A DNA stretch of 64,000 nucleotides, taken from the NCBI GenBank assembly GCA_037039685.1, contig JAWNGF010000009.1, positions 1,054,001-1,118,000 on the forward strand. The letters are read 5' to 3'. This document shows, piece after piece, positions 32,979 through 46,264 of this stretch. Position numbers and translations under genes: made by a program. The notes beneath the pieces were generated by a model. The model was not told where the DNA came from and ran no database searches. It saw only the letters and a program-made list of their open reading frames with translations. Position 1 is the first letter of the stretch. Each line of letters opens with the position of its first letter. This stretch comes from Ceratobasidium sp. AG-K. Its lineage: Eukaryota; Basidiomycota; Agaricomycetes; Cantharellales; Ceratobasidiaceae.

Positions 32979-34800
32979 TTGTCGGATGAATGGAAGGAGC
33001 AGTTTGAAACTGGTGTCAAGTTACTCGAAGAGGGGGACGATAAGGCTGCGGTGGTGCGCCGGACCGAGGTACGGCGCTGATGCCAAGTGCCCCCCGTAAC
33101 GAACTGCTGGCAGAGTATTGCGCTGGATAGCACGGATGCATGCGCCTACAACTCCCGGACCGTAGCGCAAGAATAACACCATACGCTCCAGGAAGCCCTC
33201 ATGGATGCACAGAGGTGGATCAGCCTGCAGCCTGATCAATACGTGGTGAGTTGCCAGACCGGTTATCGATGTGATTCTAACCGCGTCTAGAACTACTTTA
33301 GGGCCGCTCGCATTTTTCACGTCCTATCGGAACATGATCACTGCATCGAAATGATCGAGGAGGCTAGAAAACGGCTAAACCCGTCAGGCGCTTCATACCC
33401 ACGCCAAATCAAAGAGCGTGGCCAGCTAGAGACCGCGGCCTGCCAGCAGAGACGGAGAGGCACTGATCGGTTGACTAGACTGCCTTTTGAGCTCTTGTTC
33501 CACATCTGCAAAATTGCAATTGAGGATTCGGATGTTCTGGCCGGTCCACGCGGGGCTTCGCATTTCGCTGTTACGCTTGGCTCGGTCTGCCGATCGTTGC
33601 GGGAACTGGTTTGCCAGGCGCCTCGTTTTTGGCAGAGCCTTGCCCTGTCTGAGGGATTCCTATGACTAAAATGCACGTTTTGGCTCGAGAGATTGACCGG
33701 GCAGCCGCTGCACTCGCTGGATCTATTCAACGTCGGCTTTACTCTGTCCGATACTCTTTAGAAGATTCTATGTATCACTCGCCCTGACTCTTGGAAGCAT
33801 CTTCGCATTGGAGGGCGTAAAGTCAGTGCACATGCACTCTGCAGCACTATCGCCCTACAGCTTGAAACTGCATTCGTTGAGCATAACATCCCCCAAAACC
33901 ACATTGTCCCTAGACTCAGTAATGTATATTCATGGGAGGTTTATCAAGTTTATTGATCCTGTACCCAGCGGAAATCCCACGAGGAAGCTCAGCCTACACG
34001 TCGGGAGCATCACCCTATCCCTCAGCATGGTTTCGCGCATCACGCACCTGGAGCCATGTTCCAATCAGTTGACAACGTCTCAAGAAGAACCGCTGCTCTA
34101 CATCTTACACAACATACCCCATTTGCGCAGCCTGATCTTACGACCGTAATACACGGACAGGAGTTTTAGGTTTTGGTATGAGGATTTTGTGCCTGGACCC
34201 GCTCCAGATCCCCAAGTCAGCCCCGTGTTACGCCCGGCAGCTCTTGAAGTTCTACGATTGGAAGGGATACCATTAGCAGAGTCATCTATCACTCGCCAGC
34301 TCCCGAGATTAGAAGTTCTAGACTTGCAAAACTACGCAACGTCGACCGGAACTTTGTTCAGACGGCTCATCAAAGCATCCCCGGCAGATAAACCTCCGAT
34401 CTGCCAAATTCGATTGAACCAAATGGTTATTCACCCTGACACATTGGAGATGGTTTTATCAGCATTCAGCAACACACTTGAGTCTCTCGAAATCTCTCAG
34501 TGCCACGATCTCATCCAAGAACTCTATGAGCTGTTATCTTGCCCATGCCCAGACGTCAGCGGACCTCTACTCTGCCCACGTCTTCGAGACATCAATTTCT
34601 CAGGAATGAGTAAGCTTGAAGCGGGCCCGCTCGCACGGATGATAGAGGCACGTTTGACCTCGTCTAACATTGGGAACCCCACTGCTCCTACTCCGATCCG
34701 GAATCTAATTGTTGATGGATGTTGGAACATTGATGCGGAGGCCCTGCCATGGATGCGAGCCCACGTAAATGGCATTGTCAGCTGTGTGTATAGAGCATGA
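32979..34800 (+). pseudogene. Decayed tandem copy of the TPR-F-box-LRR gene
   Basis: Aligns by eye with 30646-32485 along its length, with matching exon layout. Lesions: the start codon is TTG where the functional copy has ATG (32979-32981); in the second exon CAA has become TAA in the segment matching YEQLQ (near 33173); in exon 3 a TGA follows EGFL (near 33664), a TAG follows TLSDTL (near 33760), a frame change occurs near 33808, and a TAA follows LILRP (34147). The last 600 bp (34189-34800) remain open and keep the motifs CPRLRDINFSGM and PWMRAHVNGIVSC. The parts before each lesion still resemble the parent, so this is a tandem duplicate decaying under no selection. Confidence 0.85.
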
Positions 34801-36613
34801 GTGGGTGCCTATTGTCCGATGAAGAAATATTTTGATGAGTGGCAAATTTTGGTAGTTTTCTTGAACGTGTGCTGGAATAGGAGATGCTTGCTTGACTCCT
34901 CTTCATCAATAGTCTAAGCTAAATGGTTTGGTGTGTTAGGGAGATGCATCTGTTTTGGATTGTTCTGCTGAGTATTATTTACTATTAAGATGTAAGTTTA
35001 ATTTGAGTGTTATAAGCTTATGTAGTAATTCGGTATGTCTGGGTGGGTCGTTTGTTCCGAACCGTTGGGGTGTATGCTTGATCCAAGTAAACGATCCAAG
35101 GGACAGATTCACGTGACCCATTTAACCTCTTTGGTCCTCCAGAATCATATTTTCCCTCCTCCACTGGTGCCGTCAACACAACCCTTGTACCCTTGACTCT
35201 ATAGGCGACTTTGCGGACGAAATGTCACCTTCGGGTAACTTCACCTAGTCTCCTTGGTCGAGACCTTTACTGGCAGTTTTTTCTTGCGCTGCGCCCTTCC
35301 GAGCTCGGAGCACGCCCTTGGGTTCTTGGCTCGCGTTTTGTTCTGGGGTAACTCTGGACCGATCCCTTCTGAAACTCTATGTGACTTATCATTGGGGCTC
35401 TGTTGTGAATCCCACCGTGCTTCCAGCAGACTGGCTTTGCCCTGATTTTGTCTCCCATTTGGTTACGGGAGTCTAGAGCCATTGCAATAGACTAGCTTCG
35501 CGATAACGCGGGTCGGCCATCCCATATAACGTGATTCGCTCCATAGGGGAAATACATCAGTCCAAATTGCTCCTGCACGTCACTTTGGGCTGTGGGCACC
35601 CAGTTTATTGGTCATACACTCACTTCGATTCGCATCTCCCGATATTCCCGACAGCGCTGTGCATTGCTCGCTATTGTACTCTTTATAATGGCATCAACTC
35701 GGTGGCTTGCTTCGACTTTGCGCTCAGACGACGCCGTGATCGGCCGAGAAATCGTGTCGCACGTTGGAATTCATTCGAGTTCGCAGTAGGGGAATTGAGC
35801 TGTAGAATCGGAATCCGCTTGACAACTTCGGACCAGTCGTTACACGCGACCTGGATCTAATTACGCCATTACATGTGGTCTTGCTTCATTGGACGCGTCC
35901 AGACCAACGCGATCGGCGTCTATCGGACAAAATAAAGTGGACTGCCGGATATGCAAAGTCAATAGAATAGCACACTTTGAATGTTCGCAGTCACCGGTTG
36001 GATACGGCCAATTGCACAGGGCGGGGACGACGTTGACTGCGCATCGAGCTGCAATCTTGTTTTGTGTTAGGCCGGACAGCTAGGCGATATGTGTCGACCT
36101 CGAGCCGCTCTTGGAGCCTTGCATTCGAAATGTTGGTCATTAGAGTTTGAACCCCAGAAATGGACAATACAATTACATCGCGGAAACTATGCAACCGCAA
36201 AGACTAAGATAGATAGATCCGCGCGCAATACGTGAATGTGACGAAAGCTCACTCGCCGCTGGGCGATGTGATTCGACTCCGGTTATCGCCTAGGCCTCCC
36301 TACACTCTCCTATTCATCCCGTCCTAATCTTCCGAGGTCATCCTTGGGCGTTTCTTGCGCGTAGTACCAGCTAAAGGCGGGGTCCCCTCATCATCTCGTT
36401 GGTTGTTGGGTCGTTTTTTCTGTTTCGCGTCGCGGTCACGCCGCGAGTCGATGCTTCTTGCTTCGCTTCCCTGACGTGCGGCAGGCAGTGAGACGGTGAC
36501 ATGCGTGGTTGCTCCGGCGTCGTCTGCCGAACGATCTGCATCTCCGTTGACGATGAGAGACTAGGAAGAAAGTTTGATAAGGATAGTAAACGGAAAAAAC
36601 GAAGGGCCTTACT
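34801..36613. other. Gene-poor stretch upstream of Spo71-like pseudogene
   Basis: About 1.8 kb with only short open frames and no recognisable product. Minus-strand exon-like sequence near the right end is listed separately. This region may hold the unrecognisable 5' part of the decayed gene that follows. Confidence 0.4.
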
Positions 36614-36675
36614 TTGCCAAACGTAGTACTGCTGTTGGAGAATAACCGGTCACTATCGGTCACCTCGTACTTCTA
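36324..36675 (-). CDS. Possible terminal exons of an unknown basic protein (low confidence)
   Basis: On the minus strand, an acceptor (ACGGTAG) near 36676, an exon KYEVTDSDRLFSNSS, a 51 bp intron with GTAAGG donor and TCCTAG acceptor, and a last exon with DADRSADDAGATTHV and a basic end (TTRKKRPRMTSED), then TAG at 36324. Composition is protein-like, but no 5' exons were found and the region overlaps the plus-strand Spo71-like remnant. It may be a remnant or chance. Confidence 0.2.
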
Positions 36676-38971
36676 CCGTTGGCGGTTTCTCAGATGCACT
36701 CCAGGCTATGAGGCAACAATACTTGGACACAAAGACTTGCATTCGTGGTTCCATCCAATACGTCAGCTAACAAGTATAACGCTGTATTCTCACATGTTTA
36801 CCCTGACATTCGTTTGACGTGAGCCCACCTACACCCCGTCGAAACTGGAGCACCATCGAAACTGCGCTCACTTCCAACCGCGCAGCACGATCGATAACCT
36901 AAAACATCTTTTGTATGTAAAGTCAAGAAGCCGCACAAGAGCACTAATTGCGGATATGGGAACCTTTGTAATGTTCTGATCCGTCACTCCGGAATAGGTC
37001 GCTCATATGCCGCGACATAACTTTATAGATACCTAGGTGCGAGCTTCTGAAAACCACGACATTCATGTCCCCTCGCATTGGGCACCCGCGATTCGTGTTT
37101 GATAGACCGACTTGGACCGTGCCGCGCAGGGAATCGTGAAACCGCTTTATACCGCGTACCTCATCGAAGCGTTGGCCGAGGTGCGCGCGGACTTGTGATT
37201 TCATGGGCCTGTGATTGATGCGCTAGTAGCCGAGCTTGCCATCCAACTGGAGATCCGCCTCGGATTGCACTCTCCTACTCATGTTAGCCTCACTGATGGG
37301 TCCGTATTAGGCAAGTCATAATGGGTTTATTGCACAGCATAGTCTCACGTCATCCGCAGAAGAGCCATTGGCCGTAGAGGGCTATCTCCACCGCATCAAA
37401 CCCAAGACGTTGACCCGAACTAACGTGTATCTTACCTCGCACGATGGCTACTTGTTTACCCTACGTTACGCCGACGCAGAGCACCCACGCCTCCTGTCTT
37501 ATTCCAGGCACCCCTTGACGACGCTGGGCATCGCGCTGCCGCGAACGAGAACTCAGGCGAGGGAGGTGCATGATTCTAGATGCAGACGGATACATTGACT
37601 TGCGAAGCATCATGGCCATCCGCAGAGCTGTTGAACTTACGCCGCCTGTTGGAACGATCGACACCGGCGTGACACGTTCAAATCGTCTTCCTCCCAAGTG
37701 ATTCAGCCCACGACGAAGAATTTGATGATCAATGGGTTGACCAGGAGGACGCCTCTGACAACGAAGATGAAGGAGGCGAAGATTTCTTGTCCAAGAGTGA
37801 CGATAAAATGAGGCTCAAGATGAAAAGGTCTTTTGAGTTGATTATGCGGTCTGGTCGAGTGGTCAGATTTGAGGTAATGTCAATAATCGTTCGTTCACTT
37901 CGAACCGAGCTGACTTCTTACACAAGACTTATTCTCGAAAAACATGCCTCAAATGGATTGCTCGGTTGCGCGACTTGACTAAGTACTGGACTCGTCGCCA
38001 CCGAGTTGATGCTCGAGACGAAATGGAACTTGTATTTGCCACCCAAGGTCGCGCACGATTCACCGTACCTAAGCTTGGGAAGGAAGAGGTCCCCCGAAGG
38101 TTCGTGAATCCTAAAATGATAATGGTGATGCGTTGGCTAAGTGTATGCGTCTAGGATGGGTGCCGGATGGTGCATCACCGTACCTAGCCAAGGTAAGTAG
38201 CAAAGGTTACACAATGATTTTAGCTAAATCTATGAACCCGACTTAGTTCTGGAATTGGTGTGTATTGGAAGGGTGCAGAGTGATTGTTAAGGCGGGACGC
38301 CTGTATACTCAAAAAGGCATTAGAAAACAGTTCCAGTGAGCATACACCCAAATATCTGTGGATTCTTGCTGAACTTTTGCAGGCATAACTTTCTTGTTCT
38401 CACTGGAGACCATCTCATGCTTTTTCGCATTACTCCCAACGTGACATCCTATCACCACCACTCTCAAACCATCAACCTGACTGATGCCTATGTTTATTCC
38501 GGTACGATAGGACGTGGATAGTAGTCTACATTATAGTCATTAACTACGCATACAGGTCAGATCGCTATGAGGTCACTGCCCCGTGCTGCTGGGGTAGATT
38601 CTCGGCAGAAGATCCCTCGAAGGTATCAAGATGGGTTAGAGTCGGATGATAGGTAATTATATACCACATGACTGGGTGCTTGTACTAAAGTCTTCTTCAG
38701 CGAAGAAGACACGACGTTGATCATTTGGTACCGCCCGCACAGTACTCACAAGCCCCTCGACCCACTGCTACCCTCGAATGCTAATTCCAAGGGTGATCCA
38801 GTCATCGCGCCATTGAGTGGAAAACACAAAACCCTTATTTGCAAAGCTCGCAGTCGGCTAGAGCGTGATGCTTGGTGTTGGGCCCTCAACACAGAAATAG
38901 AGCGACTCTCGCGCACACTACTTGCAAGGGAGAAGAATATGCGCAGTCAAGGTACTTTGGTACCCGAATGA
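36614..38971 (+). pseudogene. Decayed Spo71/Mug56-like double PH-domain gene
   Basis: The order of segments matches the fungal Spo71/Mug56 family as I know it. A scattered N-terminal part has LGHKDL and ITLYSHMFTLTF (36700-36817) and a KVKKPHKS patch in another frame near 36920. Then come EIRLGLHSPTHV, a first PH-like domain VEGYLHRI to HDGYLFTL (37373-37460), an acidic linker DEEFDDQWVDQED, SFELIMRSGRVVRFE, YWTRRHRVDARDEM, WCVLEGCRVIVKAGRLY, the Spo71 PH domain with TINLTDAYVYSG (38390-38520), RYQDGLESDD and ERDAWCWALNTEIERL, stopping at 38971. The family acts at the forespore membrane in meiosis. Frame changes occur between the first PH domain and DADGYIDL, and at 37698 (a one-base excess before SDSAHDEE); the N-terminal part is broken by several stops. 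The 3' third is still open. Assembly error is the alternative. Confidence 0.7.
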
Positions 38972-39708
38972 TTTTGTTTGCTACCCTATCATGATATTTT
39001 TACTATACTTTAATAAATGTCACTAATATATTTGTTACCATGTTTTTCAGAGGACTGATTCCTTCGTTACGAATATGATATTTTCCAGATCTGCTAAAGT
39101 CTAACTGGCCACATCCGTGACGGCCAAATGTCAGAGATGTGGCGCTTCCCTCGTAAACCCAACACCCGTTTCAGCCTCGTAGCGAGATTTCTCCTCGTTA
39201 TCTACGACAAGAGGCCTCAACTCTTGGATCCATTCACCAGCCATTATTGCCCAGCCACAGTCCGTATTGGCCGCTATATATGTACATCAGTTAGAAGATA
39301 TTTGAAATAGATATCCCCGGTTGGTTGCCAAGCCATCTCATCCCTGCTGGATGAGATCACGACAATGACTTTTATGCAGCACTGACCGGTCGGAAGAACT
39401 GTCGGGACAACTCGATCAGCTGCGCACACCCTCCCTTGCTCTTGTGACCCTGGGTTTCTCGGTCTTAATGACAGCCCGGGCTTGAAGAGTGTACGTGAAC
39501 AGTGCTTGGACTTCACAAATTCGGCAATCCTGTGGACAGCCAATCGGAAAGACTACCAGGGCGTAAGAAGCAGCGCCTTCTTAGGCTGGGACTTCAAATA
39601 GCCCTAGGTTTAATGCAAACCCCACGGGGGACTGATACTTAACTGTCTTCATCCTCGTCTACAGTCTCACCCCTGTCAACGCCCAGGCTTCTGAACTTGA
39701 CTCACACC
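38972..39708. other. Intergenic, sugar transporter promoter
   Basis: About 740 bp. No recognisable gene; the minus-strand frame at 39274-39543 has no support. The last 100 bp form the transporter 5' leader. Confidence 0.5.
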
Positions 39709-42000
39709 ATGGCTGTTCCTTCAGACAGCTCTATCGACGGCAAGGTGTCGCCCACCGAGCACCATGAAGCCAAGCCTCGCGCCCCAACGTCCTCAGCCGA
39801 GCGGCAGGAAAGAATGGCCGCTGCTCTCGCCATTGATCCTGGACACAAAGCATGGAGCTGGGCCGCAATCCGGTCTATTTTGATCACCCTCTGTGTTTGC
39901 TGTTGCTCTGGAGACTCTGGCTTTGACGGTACAGTCATGGGCGGAATTAATGCGATGAAGTACGTACCTATTTTTCATACATGTCTGAGCCCGACTAACA
40001 CACCTTTAGACAATACCAAACATACTTTGGTTTGTGTCTGTGCGGCAATCTCGTTATGCTACTAACTAGGTCATGTTAGGAATGAGTTCTGCTGGTGCAA
40101 GAACGGGCATCGTATTTGGTATTTTCACTGTTGGTGCTCTCGTTGGTGCTATCCCCGCTTGTACGTATCTCTCGTGCTCCGTACATCCACCTTCTAACTG
40201 GGTTTCGCCTTGTTCAGCTTACATTCCGGACCGATTTGGCCGTCGTGCTTCCATGTTCTTCGGAAATGCAATTCTGGTGTAAGTTGACACTTCCATGTTC
40301 GTAAAAGACCCAGTGGCTCCTACCTTGATTGGGAGTTGCAAGATTGACCCTTACCCTCTGCCGTTGGCTGAACCACGTGCTAATTGTTCTCGACGGCTTC
40401 TAGGATTGGGGCTGTTGTGACCGCGACCGCGACTCACCGTGGAACATTCATTGGTGGTCGTTTCCTTACTGGTCTGGGCGTTGGTACGAAGTAAAACACT
40501 CTGTCTCGGCATGCATGCTGACTTGGTGGTAGGGTGTGCGGGCGCTTCGGCCAAATCTTATCTCGTCGAGATTGTTCCACCCCAAAGCCGTGGCTTCTGG
40601 CTCGGTGTTTTGAACTCCTTGTGAGTTACTTAGAACTTGCCCGTGTTAGAAATCTCATCAATCCTGCTAGCTATTATGTCGGCCAAATGACAGCTACTGG
40701 CATGATGGTCTCGACCGGTCGTTGGTCCACCAGTGAACTTTCTTGGCGTCTGCCGTTGTGGATTCAGGTAAACTTGCAATAATACTCCGCCCCAGTTAGA
40801 CTTATACCTGTTTTAGGCTGTACCAGCTGGGCTGAATGTGATATTCATCTTCATGTGCCCTGAATCCCCGCGCTGGCTGTATTCGAATGGACGCGAAGAC
40901 GAAGCTCGAGCGATTCTTGCCAAGCTTCACTCGGCCACGAATGACCCTCACTCGCCAGTCGTCGAAATTGAGATGGAGGAAATCGCAGAAAAGATTAGCC
41001 TTGACGGCACTGACAAGCGCTTCTGGGACTATAGGAGTCTGTTCACTACCGCTAGCGATCGGTACAGGACTGGCATGGTTATCATGATTGGCTCTTTTGG
41101 ACAATTGTGAGTGGTTCAATGGTGGACTAGCGCATATACTGACTTGGCTCTAGGTCTGGCAACGGTCTGATTACCTACTTTCTACCTGTACTATTGGCCC
41201 AGGCTGGAATCACATCACAAGATAGGCAACTTACGTTGAACTTTGTCAACTCGTAAGTCTATCACCTGTGCGTAATCATTCTCAATCAAAAACTCATGGA
41301 TATTACCAGTGTCACTTCCATGATTGGCGCGCTCACTGGCTCGGTGCTCATCGACCGGTTTGGTCGTCGCACACTCTTGCTGGGAAGCACGACCACGCTC
41401 GTGTGTATACTTGCAATCATCATTGGTTTGCTTAGCTCGCATGGAAATAGCACCCAAGCCAACGCGGGAATCTCATTCAGTACGTATTTGCATATAGTGT
41501 CTTTCACGATCGCAGGCTCACGGCGATTTGCCAGTTTACCTTTTCATGGTTGTCTTCTCGTTTGGTTGGACACCTACGCAAGCACTTTATCCCGCCGAAG
41601 TACTTAGCTACCAGTCTCGTGCAAAGGGCCTGGCATTCTTGAACGTCGTCACCCAGGCTTCTTCGTGTATCAATACTTTTGGGCAAGTGGATTCCCCCTG
41701 GAGAATCCACGCTCTTACTGACATGTAACCATAGACTACCCGTTGCTCTGCAGAAGCTTGGATGGAAGACTTATGTCATCTTCTTATGCTGGGACTCGTT
41801 TGAAGTAATCATGATTTACCTGTTTGTTGTCGAGACCAAGGTAAGTCTTGCTGCCTTTCATCAAGCCACTAACTAAAATCTGCTTTCAGGGACTCACGCT
41901 TGAGCAAATTGACGAAGTGTTTTCCGAGCCCAACCCACGCAAGTATAGCATGGAGCACGCGGCTACCTTGAGAGCCAAGAAAGCGGATAGCAGTGCCTGA
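39709..42000 (+). CDS. MFS sugar porter (hexose/lactose-permease type)
   Basis: A multi-exon gene from the ATG at 39709 (CACCATGG context) to TGA at 41998-42000. The product has a hydrophilic N terminus of about 60 residues, then the 12-helix sugar porter plan. After helix 1 comes DSGFDGTVMGGINAM, then QYQTYFG, the helix 2-3 loop signature DRFGRRASMFFGN, the helix 4 block GRFLTGLGV, and PPQSRG after helix 4. PESPRWLYSNGREDEAR marks the central loop, the second half repeats DRFGRRTLLLG, and SYQSRAKGLAF and VVETKGLTLEQIDEVF lie near the C terminus. It imports sugars across the plasma membrane by proton symport in characterised relatives; the exact sugar cannot be assigned. Each exon joins in frame with GT-AG introns of about 50-60 bp. 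It looks functional. Confidence 0.9.
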
Positions 42001-43605
42001 TGAATTGTTTCTTTCTCTATTTGCTACGAATGCCCATGATACGCCTGGATCGTGTGCTTGTAGTCATGAGTGATGTATGACCAATGAGACGCATTTGATG
42101 CTATATCATAGTATTGGTCAATGAGCTTATCAGGAACCAGAAGCAGTGGTTCGGCCGGTGGAATTCGGTCGAATGCTCGCTGCCAGCGACCCAAAGTCAC
42201 GCATATAGTCGCATTTCCGAATATCTGGCTAATCGGAGTTCGTCAGGCGAAACTTTCGTTTGTGAGCCGGACGGCCACAATTTACTGCCGGGTGGCCAGT
42301 TCAATTAGCTAGCACAAATGCAAACGTACCGGTTACGTTGGAATGTCTGGAGCTCTCGCATGCGCGGTGCAAAAACTTTTTTTGAGCCATATATTCGCAT
42401 GAGGTAGCTAAGCGAAAATACAAATCTAGTATACGCGAAGCTTCCGGACTGGATACTGCAATTGTGCCTCTTTGCACGGAGGGTCCGCCTGATGCTTGCA
42501 AAGAATTCACACCGGACATGAAACCTGGGAAAGGTGGTATTTATCACGAGACTACGCCACCTTATCGGGAACGGTGCTGCAGTCCCACGCCGTGCCTGGT
42601 GGCAACTCGTGGCGACCCACAAGCGCTCACGACGATAACTAGGTTCAAGCTTCGAGTGTTCCGACATCTGGGATCAATGAGAACCTTCCAACTGCGTGGC
42701 CGTGGACATGCACTCTAGACTCTGGAGTTTGGGAAGGTATCGGAACCTTGTGGGAGATGCATCACGATACCGCATCCAACCACCGCCTAGGTCGTAGAAA
42801 CCCTGCGAGCACTCTGGTTATCTGCCCCAAACCCTTGTATCGAGAGGCTCGCAGCAAACATTACGCCAGTCTACGTATGCGACTCCCAAGCGAGATGTCA
42901 ACGAGATGCGCGATCCTGAAATCAAGGAGGATGGACTTGGCCAGTGCTCGTTGTCAGAATCACAGCCCCTTGATGTTTTTGCATGGCTAGACCATCAGAT
43001 GTGTTGGAACACGAGGGTGGGATCACCCGAAGAGCCAGGGGTGAAGGAAATTAAGGTTGAATGTCGTCCAAGTGAGATGAAACGGCAGTAAAATGACGCT
43101 CAAGATTGCCGATGACGTCGAGGGAGTGAGCTCTTATTGTGATAGGCGTATGCTTGGTGGACAGGGGTTCGGATGCTGGGGGCGAGGCGCACACCTCGAC
43201 ACTGTTCCGACAAACATTGATGTGTGAATATCACCGCCGGGCCCGAAGAACCGAAGCGGGATTCAATTAAACAAGGTAACTAAAGAGCCGCCGGTTAAAT
43301 TCTTTTAGTCGTTGTGCCGGGGTGAGGCACTCGGTAGGGGTTCAAGTATCGGGAAAAAAGTGGAGCGTGCGAGCATGAGGATACGTGGCAAGACAACAGA
43401 GAGCGGGGCTGCCGGAGATATTTCTCCATTGTGTTGTGTGACGTTATGCCATACACGATGTGAACAGAAGGCGAAGATAGAGTCGCACAAGTGTGAATAG
43501 GGACGTCGTGGGAATCTCGCCCAAAAGCGCACGTGACCAGGAGAAAGCGCGAGTCACGTGTAAACACTAGTTCCCACTGCAACACAATAGTAATCGAGTG
43601 TACAA
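42001..43605. other. Intergenic, no gene recognised
   Basis: About 1.6 kb. Open frames (42305-42667 minus, 42464-42990 plus, 43295-43585 minus) have no recognisable motifs. The last 100 bp form the leader of the RNA triphosphatase gene. Confidence 0.45.
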
Positions 43606-45505
43606 ATGGCTACTGGACTTCAAATGCCTGCCTTTACAGGTATGTTCTCGAGCCACATGATTGCGCGCAACTGAAAACTGTAGAAAGAGCCAAAATCAAG
43701 TCCTCAACATGACACTTCGGATTTGTTTGGCGACGATGATGACGCTGGCACCGACGGCTCGGACGAGTTTGAAGAGGTGCCGGTCCCAAACGGTGGCACA
43801 GAACCAAGAGCGGCTCAAGAGGTTATCGAGGTGGAGGACGACGAGGACGACGATGAGGAGGATGATTTTCTGAGCAGCCGTGTGAACAAGTGAGTAGCCC
43901 ATCGACACCCCAGTGCTTTTTGACCGTGTTACCAGATACGCGCCCGTTGATGAGACGGCCGTGCAAAGTACTTCCAACCCGCCCCCGACAAAACGACGAC
44001 GGACCGATTCGCCTCCTCCCCAGGCATCCGCGCCACGGCCCAACGGCCAGCTTCCAGCCAGACCACCTCCAGCCCGTCCCCCTCCTCCCATACAACAAGG
44101 ACCTTACACACCCTCGTATTTCAACGCCTCCTCAGGCCGAAACGAGCGTCTTGCGCCTAGTATCATCGACAGCGAGCCCCTAGACGAGTTTTCACAAGAG
44201 ATCGCCGACTGGATCGAGCACTTTACTCAGGGTTTGAATCCAGATCACGTCGAGGTAAGCAACTGCCTTTTCGACGCGACGGTTTCTGACATGCGTACAG
44301 ATCGAGGCTAAACTCGGCGTGGTCATTGACAAGGGCTCAAACGCGAGACTAGGCGGGCTTTCCCTTACCGAGTGCAGTATGTAGACGTTCTACTCGCTCG
44401 GGCTCGACTAAACGCGGTGCCTGCGCAGTTCTACCTCCTAACCTTCCGATCGATACCCGTTTTGAGTCAAACATGCCCCTACAGGCACACAAGCACTACA
44501 ACGGACTACTGAATGCGCTAGTAGCCCAGTCGGCAGCTCCGGGCCAGCCCCGAGTCAAATACTCGCATACCAAACTCGTGGACGAGTTTTATGGCGACGG
44601 ACACGGTGAGCGCCTCTTTACGTCTATCGGGTTGTTTTTGACCATGTCGGAACAATAGGCGAAAAGACCCGGGTGACGCGAGACGAAAAGACTGGAAAGG
44701 TCGCCGCGTGCGTGCGCAAGAAGCGAATCGCGAATCTGGACGTGCATAGTCCCAAACGAGGTGTAGACTGGAGGATTAGCATTAACCTCGAAGAACCAGG
44801 TGAGCTCTCCGTCGAGATGAGGGACCGATGGCTGACATTCGCGCGAGCTCCGACGCCTAGTGGCCAACCGGCACACACGCGCCGAAAGGACCGAATCTCA
44901 TACACACATCAGGCATTCAAGATTGACCTTACGCAGGTGACTTCATCCCATGGCGGTCCCAACCAGGTTCGTGACAGTCATTCTATATCGCCACATAGGG
45001 GCTCCAGGGCTCCATGCTCCGTCCGTATTGGTCGCTCCCCCGTGCCATGTTCCGTCGATTCTCATTTTCGAAAACTAACCCACTTCCGCTTCTCCGCATA
45101 CACTCTCGACAACTTGCAAACTGAAAACCGCCTAATCGCACTTGCCGTATGACCTCAACCACCCGTGTCCACCCTCGATCACCATCACAACCAAACACAA
45201 CGTTCTGGACTCGCACGCGCCCTTGATTCCTTTTCCCGCTCGACCCGCCCCGGCCGCACTCGCGCCCGCGCCGCACTTCATCTCCACGCTCCGTTTTCGC
45301 ATTTGCCCGCCGTGGCCGAATTGCTCCACCGTGCCGGACCAATCAGCTGTTGCACGAGCTCGAAGTCGAATTTGTGAACGCTGCCGAGCTGCTGCGCCAC
45401 CGCGCCCGCCGGGCCCAACTCGGACCTGGGGTGAACCCGTTTGACGACTTGGTTCGCGTGTTTGTGAATAATGTGCGGATTATGGTGCGGAATTCGGCGC
45501 TATAA
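43606..45505 (+). CDS. CET1: mRNA 5'-triphosphatase, capping enzyme beta subunit
   Basis: The Cet1-type tunnel-fold triphosphatase removes the gamma phosphate from nascent mRNA as the first step of capping, in the nucleus with the guanylyltransferase. The ATG is at 43606 (MATGLQMPAFT). An acidic segment (DLFGDDDDAG to EDDEDDDEEDD, about residues 20-75) and a Pro-rich basic linker (PPPTKRRRTDSPPP, with a likely nuclear signal) come before the catalytic domain. That begins around residue 145 with the first metal-binding strand IEAKLGVVID (ExE), then HKHYNGLLNAL, VTRDEKTG, RKKRIANLDV, VDWRISINLEEP, HTRRKDRISY, FKIDLTQV, and the second acidic strand HELEVEF, ending FVNNVRIMVRNSAL at TAA 45503-45505. 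About seven introns are predicted; those between 44970 and 45340 are least certain. It is convergent with the Tcp11-like gene. Confidence 0.9.
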
Positions 45506-46264
45506 CAGGCGCTTGGTGTTGCGGTTCGGAGTGATGGCTGGTTGCGCTTGGTGATGGGTGGTTGTGCTTGGCGATTGGTGGGGGCGTTTAGATTAGGGAG
45601 TGGTTTCTATTAGGGGTGGGATGGAGTTGTTAGGGGTGAGTGGGGGTGGGATAGGCGACTCGAGGTGTGGCCGCTCGAACCAGCGAGGTTGGAGTTTTCT
45701 ATGGATCTGACGAGGTGGGGATCGTGGTGCGTCATTTCGAGGTGTGCACTATGCGGTAATGCGAACCAAGAGCAAAGATGCGGTGATGCGAAATAAGAGG
45801 GGGTCATCTACAGGGTTAGCGACGGAGAAACTCGGTATCGGACATTCTATTCATCGTGGGGTCTTGTAAATAACAATGGGATCGGGAACGCATACATTCT
45901 GTTATATTGCTCCATAAGGCATATGACGCAAGATTTGTTCGACTCAATCTATCGGCTGCGTGTTAATCAAGATGGTGCAGACGTGGCCAACACGCCAAGG
46001 TTCGACCGCACCTAGGTCGCAGAAACAAGTCACTCGCGGAATCACTCGCGCACTAGAGTAGTCTACTGTTGATTCATACTATCATACAACTACCATACAA
46101 TGAAAGATCATAAAAAAAGTTATTTTATGCAGAAATGATAGATACTGATGCATGAGTGAATGTAATATCGAAAGCAAAACGAATAAACACGCGGGAACAC
46201 CTCACGCGAGCCCACAGACCGACGCGAGATCTCAACTGCTCTAATCACGACTCGACTCGCTCAA
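45506..46264. other. Convergent intergenic
   Basis: About 760 bp between two convergent genes. It starts with an imperfect G/T-rich repeat (variants of GGTTGTGCTTGGCGATTGGTG, 45510-45660), then AT-rich sequence. No gene is called. Confidence 0.5.
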
